Shown here one piece after another: positions 29,507-38,044 of a stretch of DNA of 64,000 nucleotides. A model generated the notes under the pieces. The model saw nothing but the letters and a program-made list of their open reading frames with translations. It was not told where the DNA came from and searched no databases. Positions within the stretch are counted from its first letter, which is position 1. The number at the start of each line of letters is the position of its first letter. Origin of the DNA: Reichenbachiella versicolor (GTDB taxonomy: Bacteria; Bacteroidota; Bacteroidia; Cytophagales; Cyclobacteriaceae); assembly GCF_003171675.1 (NCBI RefSeq), contig NZ_QFZQ01000002.1:682001-746000 (forward strand), written 5' to 3'. Position numbers and translations under genes: made by a program.

Positions 29507-30292
29507 CTACTTTTTAACAAAGCTCTCTGCAAACTCCTGCCCTTCTATCATGATTCCATAATCTCCTGGGCGCAAAAGACGCAAAGGAATGTATTTCCCT
29601 TGACCCTGTAGAATAACATCTCCCCTACTATCCAAAATTTCATAACGAGCAGCTCTAGATAGAGTAATACCTTCAGTCACAGATTTGGGTGAGAATGTAA
29701 TCAGCTCAGGATAATACAATACCTCTTGTTCGAATGAATATATATACCTTCCATCTGGAAGTATATACTTTACTCTATACTTATTGCCACCAGAATAGTG
29801 TTCCGGAAAGTATGCATATCTAGCACCATTAAACTTCCCCTTAGCAGGTTGTTCTTTTACCACATTCCACAAACCATTGTGTAATTGTTCCACCTCATAC
29901 TTCCCTCCTAATGCATCACCTTTGGTATACCAATGAAGAAGTGTGTCATTGACTGTAACGCTATCAAACTTGAAGGAACTGTGATAAACAATAGCATCGG
30001 GATTGACAATACGAGGCTTGCAAAGTGTATCATGTTTGACCCTAATTACAACAGGAGAAAAAATCTGTATACCATCAAAAGGGACATTAATCGCAGTCAG
30101 CTTCAGATTAGCCTTAGTTTTCTTGCCATTAATATAAATATCACTGACACAAAACCTACCAGAGTCAGCAAGGTAAGGGTTTCTAATATATAACGACTCT
30201 CCCTGATTCACTCCCGACATCAGTAGCTCCTGAGCAGACAATGAAAAAGTCCAAAATAATAAAACAAGCAAAAAGAGTCTTCGCATTTTCAA
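29507..30292 (-). CDS. Secreted protein of unknown function (261 aa)
   Basis: Residues 1-21 form a signal peptide (MKMRRLFLLVLLF...SLSAQ). The rest is a mostly beta-predicted periplasmic or outer-surface protein without a family I recognise. It has a central WYTKGDALGGKYEVEQL stretch and a C-terminal segment, YEILDSRGDVILQGQGK...GDYGIMIEG, which resembles the tail of a T9SS-type sorting domain (a G-x-Y-x-I-x-I strand near the end). It may therefore be a T9SS substrate, but the usual PNP motif is missing. The gene stands alone, convergent with the giant gene and divergent from the next. Confidence 0.75.
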   Translation of the reverse strand: MKMRRLFLLVLLFWTFSLSAQELLMSGVNQGESLYIRNPYLADSGRFCVSDIYINGKKTKANLKLTAINVPFDGIQIFSPVVIRVKHDTLCKPRIVNPDAIVYHSSFKFDSVTVNDTLLHWYTKGDALGGKYEVEQLHNGLWNVVKEQPAKGKFNGARYAYFPEHYSGGNKYRVKYILPDGRYIYSFEQEVLYYPELITFSPKSVTEGITLSRAARYEILDSRGDVILQGQGKYIPLRLLRPGDYGIMIEGQEFAESFVKK

Positions 30293-30460
30293 CTTTGAAT
30301 TATTCGTAAATTTGGCAATAATTTTTACTTAAACGAAGAATCAACTAAAAATAATACAATTCAAGATCTACTCTTTTTACAGATTTCTTCGTAAAGTAGT
30401 ATCCTAAGTGTAACAACCGTTGGTCGTATTCTGTTAGATTTACAAATCACTATTCGAAGT

Positions 30461-31723
30461 ATGAGAAAAGTATATCTTATATTCTGCATTCTATTCCTGC
30501 TGGCTACCTCGGCAAAAGCATCCTATTTATTCCTTCCAATGGATGAATCTCAAAGCAACCATTTGAAGGCTTATGGTATAGCTTATTGGGTCTTACAAAA
30601 AGAAGTAGAAGTCGATTGGCTTCTTAATTATAAAGGTGGTGCCTTTATGTTTAAATACGCTCAGTCATTTGAGAATGAATTAATCATAAGAGGAGTCAGC
30701 TATCAGGTAATTTCTGATGCGCAATCAACAGCTATATTAACAGAAATATCAAGCCCTGCATCCAACATGGATGCAATGAAACTAGAGAAGTACCCTAAAA
30801 TTGCAGTTTACTCTCCTAAGAGCAAACAGCCTTGGGATGATGCAGTTACACTAGTATTGACTTATGCTGAAATCCCATATGACGTAGTCTTTGATGACGA
30901 ACTAATGTATGAGGAATTACCAAAATACGATTGGCTACATCTTCATCATGAAGACTTCACTGGGCAATACGGTAAATTTTACAGAGTATACCAACATTAT
31001 CCTTGGTATCAACAACAACAAAGAGACTATGAAGCTTCAGCGAGAAAACACGGCTTCAGCAAGGTTTCACATCTCAAATTAGCCATCGTTAAGAAAATAC
31101 AAAGTTTCGTTGCAGGAGGCGGCTTTCTATTTGCAATGTGCTCTGCTACTGACACTTATGATATTGCCTTAGCTACCGAAGGAGTAGACATCTGCGAACA
31201 CATGTTTGATGGTGATCAAATGGATCCAAACGCACAGTCTAAACTTGACTTCAATAAAACTTTTGCCTTCAAGGACTTCAAGTTAGAAACCAACCCATAT
31301 GTATATGAGTTTTCTAACATCGATACACATCCTAATCAAAGAGGGTTAATGGAACGCAATGATTACTTCACCCTTTTTGAATTCTCTGCCAAATGGGATC
31401 CAATACCTACTATGCTCACCCAAAATCATCAACACATCATCAAAGGATTTATGGGACAAACAACAGCCTTTAAAAAACCTTTAGTAAAGTCAGATGTAGT
31501 AGTATTAGGAGAAACCAAGTCAATAAATGAAGCCAAATACATTCATGGAATTTATGGAAAAGGCTTTTGGACATTTTATGGAGGGCATGACCCCGAAGAC
31601 TATCAACACATGGTAGCAGAAGAGCCCACAGACCTTAATCTACACCCTAACTCTCCTGGTTATAGACTGATTTTGAACAACATTCTTTTTCCAGCTGCAA
31701 AAAAGAAAAAACAGAAAACCTAA
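30461..31723 (+). CDS. Secreted conserved protein, GATase-like fold; often labelled asparagine synthetase B in Bacteroidota
   Basis: A signal peptide (about residues 1-20, MRKVYLIFCILFLLATSAKA) precedes a 400-residue periplasmic protein with SYLFLPMDESQSNHLKAYG near the start and GGGFLFAMCSATDTYD at about residues 218-233. The latter looks like the nucleophile turn of a class I amidotransferase or ThuA-like fold. From memory, homologues in Bacteroidota databases carry the name asparagine synthetase B. I see neither an N-terminal Cys amidotransferase nor an ATP-pyrophosphatase loop, and a secreted asparagine synthetase makes no sense, so that name is doubtful. The C-terminus is Lys-rich (AAKKKKQKT). 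Confidence 0.75.
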   Translation: MRKVYLIFCILFLLATSAKASYLFLPMDESQSNHLKAYGIAYWVLQKEVEVDWLLNYKGGAFMFKYAQSFENELIIRGVSYQVISDAQSTAILTEISSPASNMDAMKLEKYPKIAVYSPKSKQPWDDAVTLVLTYAEIPYDVVFDDELMYEELPKYDWLHLHHEDFTGQYGKFYRVYQHYPWYQQQQRDYEASARKHGFSKVSHLKLAIVKKIQSFVAGGGFLFAMCSATDTYDIALATEGVDICEHMFDGDQMDPNAQSKLDFNKTFAFKDFKLETNPYVYEFSNIDTHPNQRGLMERNDYFTLFEFSAKWDPIPTMLTQNHQHIIKGFMGQTTAFKKPLVKSDVVVLGETKSINEAKYIHGIYGKGFWTFYGGHDPEDYQHMVAEEPTDLNLHPNSPGYRLILNNILFPAAKKKKQKT

Positions 31724-31744
31724 TAAGGTCAACCTAATTTAACA

Positions 31745-31773
31745 TTGAAATATCGAGCTTTCTTGTAATTTTG
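31745..31773 (+). promoter_or_regulatory. Bacteroidota-type promoter for the prohibitin-like gene
   Basis: TTG (31745-31747), an 18-nt spacer and TAATTTTG (31766-31773) match the phylum consensus TTG-N17-23-TAnnTTTG. The predicted transcription start is near 31777, giving a leader of about 94 nt. Confidence 0.65.
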
Positions 31774-31870
31774 GAATGACTCTATACGACTATTATTACT
31801 TAACAATTTACAATTCACCAACAAAAATTAAATCCTGAACGTATCTGTTCAGACTCAAACATTCATAATC

Positions 31871-32695
31871 ATGGACAACCGTAAGTTTTTACCAATCATC
31901 CTTCTAGTAGCAGTAGGTATTTTCATTGTAACTGCACTTTCTAGCAGTCTATTTTATACCTTAGGTCCAGCTGAAAGAGCTGTAGTCTTTTACAAGTTCG
32001 GAGGAGGTTTAGACAAAGAAAATGTAGTTGGCCCAGGGTTTCATGTTAAAGCTCCTTGGAATACTGTTTACGTTTTCGATGTATCTGAAAACAAAGTAGA
32101 GGAAGGGATGGACGTCCTAGATAAAAATGGCCTTTCAATAAGCGTGGATGTTTCTGTTCGTTTCTCCCCTATGCCTGATAGGATCGGTTATATTCAGGAG
32201 ACATTTCAAAGAGATTATATTGCTCGATTGGTAATTCCTGAAGTAAGATCATCAGTAAGACAAGTTATGGGTAGATACACTGCAGAAGAAATTTACTCCA
32301 CTAAAAGATCTGAGGTAGAAACTGCTATTCAGAGTGAAACTGAAAAAGTTTTAGGTAATAAAAATAACAACGTGCAAATGCGCGCCCTTCTGATCAGATC
32401 GATCAATTTACCAGCACAGATTAAACAGGCTATTGAGAACAAACTACAGCAAGAACAGGAAGCTCTAGCATATCAATTTAGACTAGACAAGGAAAAGAGT
32501 GAAGCAGAAAGGAAACGCATCGCAGCAGAAGGTGAAGCTGCTGCAAATAAGATCGTTAATTCGTCTCTTACGCCAGAACTTTTAAAGATGAGAGGTATAG
32601 AAGCTACAAAAGAACTAGCCAATTCTCCAAATGCGAAAGTAGTGGTAGTTGGTAGTGGAAAAGACGGATTACCGTTAATCTTAGGGGGTAATTAA
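31871..32695 (+). CDS. Prohibitin-like SPFH/Band 7 membrane protein
   Basis: This 274-residue protein has one N-terminal membrane segment (about residues 8-27, FLPIILLVAVGIFIVTALSS), then an SPFH/prohibitin domain (GPAERAVVFYKFGG, VGPGFHVKAPW, DVSVRFSP, RDYIARLVIPEVRSSVRQVMG). A coiled-coil (about residues 190-235, QQEQEAL..EKSEAERKRIAAEGEAAANK) mediates oligomerisation in this family. Length and layout match bacterial prohibitin homologues, which form large membrane rings and scaffold membrane proteases such as FtsH (family knowledge). It has its own promoter and is followed by gltA after 73 bases. Confidence 0.9.
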   Translation: MDNRKFLPIILLVAVGIFIVTALSSSLFYTLGPAERAVVFYKFGGGLDKENVVGPGFHVKAPWNTVYVFDVSENKVEEGMDVLDKNGLSISVDVSVRFSPMPDRIGYIQETFQRDYIARLVIPEVRSSVRQVMGRYTAEEIYSTKRSEVETAIQSETEKVLGNKNNNVQMRALLIRSINLPAQIKQAIENKLQQEQEALAYQFRLDKEKSEAERKRIAAEGEAAANKIVNSSLTPELLKMRGIEATKELANSPNAKVVVVGSGKDGLPLILGGN

Positions 32696-32720
32696 ACTTC
32701 CAATTTAGGCCTTAATTGTA

Positions 32721-32728
32721 TAGTTTCG
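32721..32728 (+). promoter_or_regulatory. Possible -7 element for gltA
   Basis: TAGTTTCG matches TAnnTTTG with one mismatch and lies 40 bases before the gltA ATG. No TTG is found at the expected -33 distance, so this is weak; read-through from the prohibitin-like gene is an alternative. Confidence 0.3.
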
Positions 32729-32768
32729 CGGGATAATATTAGAAGTAGAAGTTAAAAAAATCAGTTAA

Positions 32769-34055
32769 ATGTCAGAAATCGCAGAATTAAAAATAGGTGA
32801 TAAAACCTATGAGCTGCCAACTGAGGTAGGTTCGGAAAAAGAATTAGCTATCAATGTAGGTAAGCTTAGGGCTCAATCTGGTGCGATCACTATCGATCCA
32901 GGTTTCAAAAACACAGGCTCAACAAGAAGCGCAATTACTTTCCTAGATGGAGAGCAAGGAATTTTGAGACACAGAGGTTACTCTATAGAAGAGCTGGCTG
33001 AAAAGTCTTCTTTCCTAGAAGTGTCATACTTGTTGATCTTTGGTGAGCTACCAACTGCTACTCAATTGGAAGAATTTCAAAGCGAAATTGCTGACCACAT
33101 GCTGGTACATGAGGATATTAAAAAGATCCTAGATGGTTTCCCTGCTAGTGCTCACCCAATGGGAGTATTAAGTTCGCTAGTAACCTCTCAAACTGCGTTC
33201 TACCCAGAGTCTCTTGACCCTAACAGATCTTCTAAAGAAGTGATGCTTAGTATCATCAGAATCATCGCGAAGATGCCAACTTTCGCTGCTTGGGCATACA
33301 AAAACGAAATTGGTCAGCCAGTTATCTATCCAGATAGTAACCTCGATTACTGTAGCAACTTCCTTAAAATGATGTTCGCTAGACCTGGAATGAACTATGA
33401 GGTTGACCCAGTAGTAGCTAAAGCTCTAGACACACTATTAATTCTTCATGCAGATCATGAGCAAAACTGTTCTACGTCTACTGTTAGAATAGTAGGTTCT
33501 TCTCAAGCATCTCTTTATGCATCTTTATCTGCTGGTATTAATGCTCTGTGGGGACCTCTTCATGGTGGTGCTAACCAAGCTGTAATCGAGATGTTAGAGG
33601 CAATCAAAGAAGACGGTGGTGATACTGATAAATATTTAGCTAAAGCTAAGGATAAAAACGACCCATTCAGACTGATGGGATTTGGACACAGAGTATATAA
33701 AAACTTCGACCCAAGAGCTAGAATAATCAAAAAGGCTGCCGACGAAGTACTAGAAAAACTAGGTGTTAATGATCCTGTATTAGAAATAGCTAAAGGTTTG
33801 GAAGAAAAGGCATTAAACGATGAATACTTCGTTCAAAGATCACTCTATCCAAATGTAGACTTTTACAGTGGCATCATTTACAGAGCTTTGGGTATTCCTA
33901 CCGAGATGTTTACAGTAATGTTCGCTCTAGGAAGACTTCCAGGCTGGATCGCACAATGGAAAGAAATGAGAGAGAATGGAGAACCAATTGGTAGACCAAG
34001 ACAGGTTTACACAGGTGCTACATCTAGATCATATGTCGACATAAGCGGCAGATAA
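32769..34055 (+). CDS. gltA: Citrate synthase
   Basis: This protein condenses acetyl-CoA and oxaloacetate to citrate at the entry of the TCA cycle. The 428-residue length fits the type II hexameric bacterial enzymes. Visible motifs are LHADHEQNCSTSTVR, the catalytic His in GPLHGGANQ, GFGHRVYKNFDPRA with the second His, and YPNVDFYSG with the catalytic Asp. The N-terminal domain begins AELKIGDKTYELP as in Gram-negative homologues. A strong terminator follows directly, so it is either monocistronic or the end of a prohibitin-gltA unit. Confidence 0.97.
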   Translation: MSEIAELKIGDKTYELPTEVGSEKELAINVGKLRAQSGAITIDPGFKNTGSTRSAITFLDGEQGILRHRGYSIEELAEKSSFLEVSYLLIFGELPTATQLEEFQSEIADHMLVHEDIKKILDGFPASAHPMGVLSSLVTSQTAFYPESLDPNRSSKEVMLSIIRIIAKMPTFAAWAYKNEIGQPVIYPDSNLDYCSNFLKMMFARPGMNYEVDPVVAKALDTLLILHADHEQNCSTSTVRIVGSSQASLYASLSAGINALWGPLHGGANQAVIEMLEAIKEDGGDTDKYLAKAKDKNDPFRLMGFGHRVYKNFDPRARIIKKAADEVLEKLGVNDPVLEIAKGLEEKALNDEYFVQRSLYPNVDFYSGIIYRALGIPTEMFTVMFALGRLPGWIAQWKEMRENGEPIGRPRQVYTGATSRSYVDISGR

Positions 34056-34075
34056 TAAAAACAAAAATAACGTAG

Positions 34076-34105
34076 AGCCGTTCCGAATGCCGGAACGGCT
34101 TTTTT
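34076..34105 (+). terminator. Rho-independent terminator of gltA
   Basis: AGCCGTTCCG (34076-34085) and CGGAACGGCT (34091-34100) form a 10-bp perfect stem with a 5-nt loop AATGC, followed by a T-run. Confidence 0.92.
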
Positions 34106-34123
34106 GTATCTAAATTTTCAAGT

Positions 34124-34576
34124 ATGTATACTTTTTTACTTTACACTCATTCATGGCTAAGATGGATAATCTTGGCATTAGCAATTGTCAATATTGTGAA
34201 ATCTTATTCTGGCTGGAAAGGAGCAAAACCTTACGACAAAGGGGCTAAAGGTCTGGGAGCGGCATTTGTAGGTACAATGGACCTTAACTTGCTAATTGGA
34301 CTAGCGTTGTACTTTGTTTACTCTCCATTCGCATTTAATGCTTTTGGTAGTGGAGCAAACGTAATGAAAACTGCTAACCTTAGATACTGGGCAGTAGAAC
34401 ACATATTTGTTATGATTGCTGCAATTGCATTAGCTCATATCGGAAAGGCAAAAGCAAAGAAAATCACTGATAATGCTAAGAAATACAAAACTCAGTTTAT
34501 CTTCTTTACCATTGCTTTGATATTAATGCTATCAAGAATTCCTTGGCATGAAGCGGGAAGACTATTTAGATTCTAA
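34124..34576 (+). CDS. Small integral membrane protein of unknown function
   Basis: This is a 150-residue hydrophobic protein with four likely membrane helices, at about residues 11-27 (WLRWIILALAIVNIVKS), 45-65, 90-105 (HIFVMIAAIALAHIG) and 122-138 (FIFFTIALILML). The short N-terminus MYTFLLYTHSWLRW and the last residues PWHEAGRLFRF look like features of a family conserved in Bacteroidota that I cannot name by function. The histidines at the ends of helices could bind haem, but this is speculative. The gene is convergent with maf, and their stop codons overlap by 4 nt. Confidence 0.8.
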   Translation: MYTFLLYTHSWLRWIILALAIVNIVKSYSGWKGAKPYDKGAKGLGAAFVGTMDLNLLIGLALYFVYSPFAFNAFGSGANVMKTANLRYWAVEHIFVMIAAIALAHIGKAKAKKITDNAKKYKTQFIFFTIALILMLSRIPWHEAGRLFRF

Positions 34577-35148
34577 AAAGGCAGAATATTAAAATCTTCT
34601 TTAAGGGATCGATAGACCTTGTGAATAGGTAACCCCATCACAGTGTAATACGATCCCTTAATTTCATTTATAGCTACCATACCTATCCATTCTTGCACTC
34701 CGTACGCACCAGCCTTGTCATAGGGTTTGTATTTATCAATATAGAATCTAATTTCTTCTTCACTAAGTTCATTCATAGTTACTTTCACTATATCCGAAAA
34801 ACTTACCTCCTTATCCACTGAAGAAATACAAACAGCCGAAATAACCAGATGATCACCGCCAATCATTGAATTAAGCATCCTAAAAGCATCCTTTTCATCC
34901 ACTGGCTTTCCTAAAATTTCATCTTCAACTATCACTACAGTATCTGAAGTTAAAATAATCTCATCTTTCAGTTCCTTGCGGTAAGCTTTATTCTTCTTTT
35001 TCGCGATATATTCAGCTACTTCAAGTACTGGTATAGAATCATCAAATGACTCATCTACATCCAATGTTCTCACTGTAAATGCGAAGCCTGCTTCTCTCAT
35101 AAGCTCCTGTCTTCTCGGGGAATTTGATGCAAGAATTAATTCTTTCAT
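34573..35148 (-). CDS. maf: Maf family nucleoside triphosphate pyrophosphatase
   Basis: A house-cleaning enzyme that hydrolyses non-canonical or methylated NTPs (or dTTP/UTP) to monophosphates. The 191-residue protein starts MKELILASNSPRRQELM, the Maf signature with the S-x-x-R-R substrate loop, followed by ILTSDTVVIVEDEILGKP, which holds the catalytic Asp, and YDKAGAYGVQEWIG near the C-terminus. Length is typical. The gene ends overlapping the stop of the membrane-protein gene on the other strand. Confidence 0.95.
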   Translation of the reverse strand: MKELILASNSPRRQELMREAGFAFTVRTLDVDESFDDSIPVLEVAEYIAKKKNKAYRKELKDEIILTSDTVVIVEDEILGKPVDEKDAFRMLNSMIGGDHLVISAVCISSVDKEVSFSDIVKVTMNELSEEEIRFYIDKYKPYDKAGAYGVQEWIGMVAINEIKGSYYTVMGLPIHKVYRSLKEDFNILPF

Positions 35149-35369
35149 TTTTCTAAAATTTAGAATCGTGAATCTAGTGAATAAAGTGGTTTAAGATCAG
35201 ACGTTAGAATAATCAGTTTAAAACATCAATTTAGCATTCCGTGACAAGAATCATTCAGAAAGGTTTCGTCAAAAATTAGCCTGAATATTAAATTCGAACT
35301 AAAATCAAGAATTGTATTCAAGGTTAAAATTCTTAATAAGACTTTAACAAAGGCCTATAATGGTCTGTA

Positions 35370-35399
35370 TTGCCAATAAGATAAGATTTATTAACTTTG
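35370..35399 (+). promoter_or_regulatory. Promoter for the serine-palmitoyltransferase-like gene
   Basis: TTG (35370-35372), a 19-nt spacer and TAACTTTG (35392-35399) match the Bacteroidota consensus. The predicted start near 35403 gives a leader of about 42 nt. The rest of 35149-35444 shows no gene. Confidence 0.75.
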
Positions 35400-35444
35400 C
35401 GATCATTTTATAATTCACAGAATTAGAACAAAAAACAGTATTGA

Positions 35445-36692
35445 ATGGATTTATTCGCAAAATTTTCAGAGGATAAAGGGCCTTTAGGTCAGCACTCTGA
35501 TATGGATCACACTAATTTCTTTATGTTCCCTAAATTAGAAGGTCCAATTGCTCCCCGAATGATGTTTAGAGGTAAGGAAGTGTTAACGTGGAGTTTAAAT
35601 AACTACCTGGGCCTAGCGAATCTTCCAGAAGTAAGAGAGGCAGATGCAAAAGCTGCTGCTGATTGGGGTCTTGCTTACCCTATGGGTGCAAGAATGATGA
35701 CTGGAAATACAGCAGAGCATGAAGGCTTCGAAAAGGAACTAGCAGAATTTGTTAAAAAAGAAGATGCTATGTTACTTAACTTCGGATATCAGGGAATCAT
35801 GTCCGTAATTGATGCGGTTTGCGGAAGAAAAGACGTAGTAGTATATGATGCAGAATGTCATGCATGTATAATAGATGGTTTGAGACTTCATGTTGGTAAG
35901 AGGTTTGTATACCAACATAATGATATGGAAAGCCTTGAAAAGCAGTTGGTAAGAGCTGATAAGCTTGCCAAAGAACAAGGTGGTGGACTACTAGTAATTA
36001 CCGAAGGAGTATTTGGTATGTCTGGTAGCATGGGTAACCTTAAGGGAGTAACCGATCTAAAAGAAAAATTTGAGTTCAGACTATTAGTAGATGACGCTCA
36101 TGGTTTTGGAACTATGGGTAAAACTGGTGCTGGTGCTGGTGAAGAGCAAGGTGTACAGGATAAAGTCGATCTTTACTTCTCCACTTTCGCCAAAGCAATG
36201 GCAAGTATTGGAGGTTTTGTGGCTGGTGAAAAAGATGTCATCGACTACTTAAGATACAATATGAGATCTCAAATCTTTGCTAAGTCTCTACCAATGGCCT
36301 TAACTATTGGTAATAGAAAAAGACTTGAGATGCTTAGAACAAAACCTGAGTTGAAAGATAACCTATGGAAGGTTGTAAATAAGCTACAGTCTGAATTGAA
36401 AGCCAATGGTTTCAACATCGGTAAGACTCAATCTCCTGTCACTCCAGTATTACTAAGTGGTGGATGGAAAGAAGCTGCTAATATGATACAGGACATCAGA
36501 AATGAGTTCAACCTGTTCTGTTCGATGATTGTTTATCCTGTGGTACCAAAGGATGTAATCATGCTTAGAATTATACCTACAGCAATGCATACACTAGAAG
36601 ATGTAGACGAAACAATCAGAGTTTTCAAAGCTGTAAAAAACAAATTGGATACTGGCGTTTATAGGGACGCAGACGAACCAGTTTTCATCTAA
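35445..36692 (+). CDS. PLP-dependent alpha-oxoamine synthase (serine palmitoyltransferase or cysteate acyltransferase type)
   Basis: This 415-residue class II aminotransferase-fold enzyme condenses an amino acid with an acyl-CoA or acyl-ACP with loss of CO2. Motifs: WSLNNYLGLANLPEV (substrate loop), MGARMMTGNTAEHEGFE, the stacking His in DAECHACIIDG, LVDDAHGFGTMG (Asp and His on PLP), and the Schiff-base Lys in STFAKAMASIGGF. In Bacteroidota this group includes serine palmitoyltransferase (sphingolipids) and cysteate fatty acyltransferase (sulfonolipids). The sequence alone does not tell me which. KBL or BioF activity is less likely, since no biotin or threonine-degradation genes are near. 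It has its own promoter. Confidence 0.88.
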   Translation: MDLFAKFSEDKGPLGQHSDMDHTNFFMFPKLEGPIAPRMMFRGKEVLTWSLNNYLGLANLPEVREADAKAAADWGLAYPMGARMMTGNTAEHEGFEKELAEFVKKEDAMLLNFGYQGIMSVIDAVCGRKDVVVYDAECHACIIDGLRLHVGKRFVYQHNDMESLEKQLVRADKLAKEQGGGLLVITEGVFGMSGSMGNLKGVTDLKEKFEFRLLVDDAHGFGTMGKTGAGAGEEQGVQDKVDLYFSTFAKAMASIGGFVAGEKDVIDYLRYNMRSQIFAKSLPMALTIGNRKRLEMLRTKPELKDNLWKVVNKLQSELKANGFNIGKTQSPVTPVLLSGGWKEAANMIQDIRNEFNLFCSMIVYPVVPKDVIMLRIIPTAMHTLEDVDETIRVFKAVKNKLDTGVYRDADEPVFI

Positions 36693-36705
36693 AAACTAAT
36701 ACTTT

Positions 36706-36737
36706 TTAGCCCATTTTTTTAAAAAAATATGGGCTAA
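36706..36737 (+). terminator. Hairpin after the acyltransferase gene
   Basis: TTAGCCCATTTTTTT (36706-36720) pairs with 36721-36737 (A-run, then ATGGGCTAA) with one bulge. It begins 13 bases after the stop codon. The T-run is inside the stem rather than after it, so efficiency is uncertain. Confidence 0.5.
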
Positions 36738-36813
36738 CTCATTGTATTAGTCGATTTTAATATAAATTGCTCCCTCTTGTTTAATATTCAATAACCTTAA
36801 ATAAATAAATAGT

Positions 36814-36990
36814 ATGAAAAGATTTGAAGAAGTAAAGGACTTGATTCTTTCTTTGGAAGGCGACTTCGAAAAATTCTATGACAAGGAAAATCAAGCTGCT
36901 GGAACTAGAGTAAGAAAAGGAATGCAAGAACTTAAAAATTTGGCTCAAGAAATCAGAATTGAAGTTCAAGAGATCAAAAACAAAGCATAA
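36814..36990 (+). CDS. Histone H1-like (Hc1-type) DNA-binding mini-protein, 58 aa
   Basis: The ATG at 36814 opens a 58-residue frame, MKRFEEVKDLILSLEGDFEK...RVRKGMQELKNLAQEIRIEV, ending NKA. It is rich in Lys, Arg and Glu and predicted to be fully helical. The pattern KFYDKENQAAGTRVRKGMQ is the one I know from the short histone H1-like proteins of Cytophagales and Flavobacteria (Hc1 family), which coat the nucleoid. It is flanked by a promoter-sized gap upstream and a strong two-way terminator 23 bases downstream, which supports an independently expressed gene. Confidence 0.88.
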   Translation: MKRFEEVKDLILSLEGDFEKFYDKENQAAGTRVRKGMQELKNLAQEIRIEVQEIKNKA

Positions 36991-37013
36991 TCCACTTTGT
37001 TTAAAGACATAAG

Positions 37014-37045
37014 AAAAGGAGTTTAGATATCTAAACTCCTTTTTT
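37014..37045. terminator. Bidirectional terminator between the H1-like gene and the oxidoreductase
   Basis: AAAAGGAGTTTAGAT (37014-37028) is followed by its reverse complement to give a near-perfect palindrome with A-runs on the left and T-runs on the right. It serves both converging genes. Confidence 0.9.
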
Positions 37046-37072
37046 ATTGCAATTTACTTTCTTACCGCAGAC

Positions 37073-38044
37073 TTATATTTTTATAAGACATTTCCCTTTC
37101 ACTTTCCTTCCTAAGATCTCTTCCATAGCCTCTGAAACCTGTTCTAGCGTATATTCAGCATGAATATGAGACTGAATAGATCCTTCAGCAAACCATGTGG
37201 TCAACTGTTCGAAATTTTTTCTATTCACTTGAGGCTCGTTTCTAAACAATCCACCCCAGAACACTCCAACTATTGACGCACTTTTTAAAAGAGGAAGATT
37301 AAACGGTATAGAAGGAATATTCCCTCCCGCAAAACCTACCACTAAATATCGACCATTTCTTGCTATAGCCCTAAAAACACTTTCAGCCATACTCCCACCG
37401 ACAGGATCATAAATTACATCTACTCCCTTACCTCCAGTAAGCTCCTTTGCTCTTTCCTTAATGTTTTCAGTCGAGTAATTAATTACCAAATCTGCTCCTA
37501 GAGTTTCCTTACAATATGATAGCTTTTCATCAGTAGAAGCAGCCGCAATCACTTTCAATCCAAGCCTCTTGGCAATCTGTATAGCTGCAGTCCCTACTCC
37601 TCCTGCGGCTCCTAGTACCAGTAGAGTTTCTCCTTTTTTGACTTGTGCTCTATCGACAAGAGCATGATAAGACGTTCCATAAGTCATACAGGACACAGCT
37701 GCGAGGTCAAAACTCATCCTGTCAGGAATTATGAAGGCATTCGTAGCCATTGATCTTGCTTCTTCAGCAAGACCTCCCCAACTAGTGCCTGCCATTACTC
37801 TATCACCAATGCTTAAATGTTCCACCTCCGTTCCAATTGCCTTCACCACTCCTGCCACTTCTCCCCCTGGACTAAATGGAAGCTCTGGTTGAAATTGATA
37901 TTTCCCTTGGACTATTAGTGTATCAGGATAATTCAACCCTGCTGCTTTTACATCAATAACAATTTCTCCAGTTTTAGGCTGTAAAGATTTTACTTCCTCA
38001 ATGACCAAAGGTTTTCCTAACTCTTTACAAAGCAATGCTCTCAT
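37073..38044 (-). CDS. Zinc-independent NADPH:quinone oxidoreductase family protein
   Basis: This 323-residue MDR-superfamily protein has an N-terminal GroES-like domain (GEIVIDVKAAGLNYPDTLIVQGKY, FSPGGEVAGVV, GDRVMAG) and a Rossmann domain with GAAGGVGTAAIQIAKRLG at about residues 142-159. The Cys and His ligands of zinc alcohol dehydrogenases are absent, which places it with the QOR/zeta-crystallin group reducing quinones or enals with NADPH. Its ATG overlaps the stop of the upstream helicase gene (ATGA), so it is translated as the third gene of the thyA-helicase operon. No functional link to the other two is apparent. Confidence 0.9.
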   Translation of the reverse strand: MRALLCKELGKPLVIEEVKSLQPKTGEIVIDVKAAGLNYPDTLIVQGKYQFQPELPFSPGGEVAGVVKAIGTEVEHLSIGDRVMAGTSWGGLAEEARSMATNAFIIPDRMSFDLAAVSCMTYGTSYHALVDRAQVKKGETLLVLGAAGGVGTAAIQIAKRLGLKVIAAASTDEKLSYCKETLGADLVINYSTENIKERAKELTGGKGVDVIYDPVGGSMAESVFRAIARNGRYLVVGFAGGNIPSIPFNLPLLKSASIVGVFWGGLFRNEPQVNRKNFEQLTTWFAEGSIQSHIHAEYTLEQVSEAMEEILGRKVKGKCLIKI

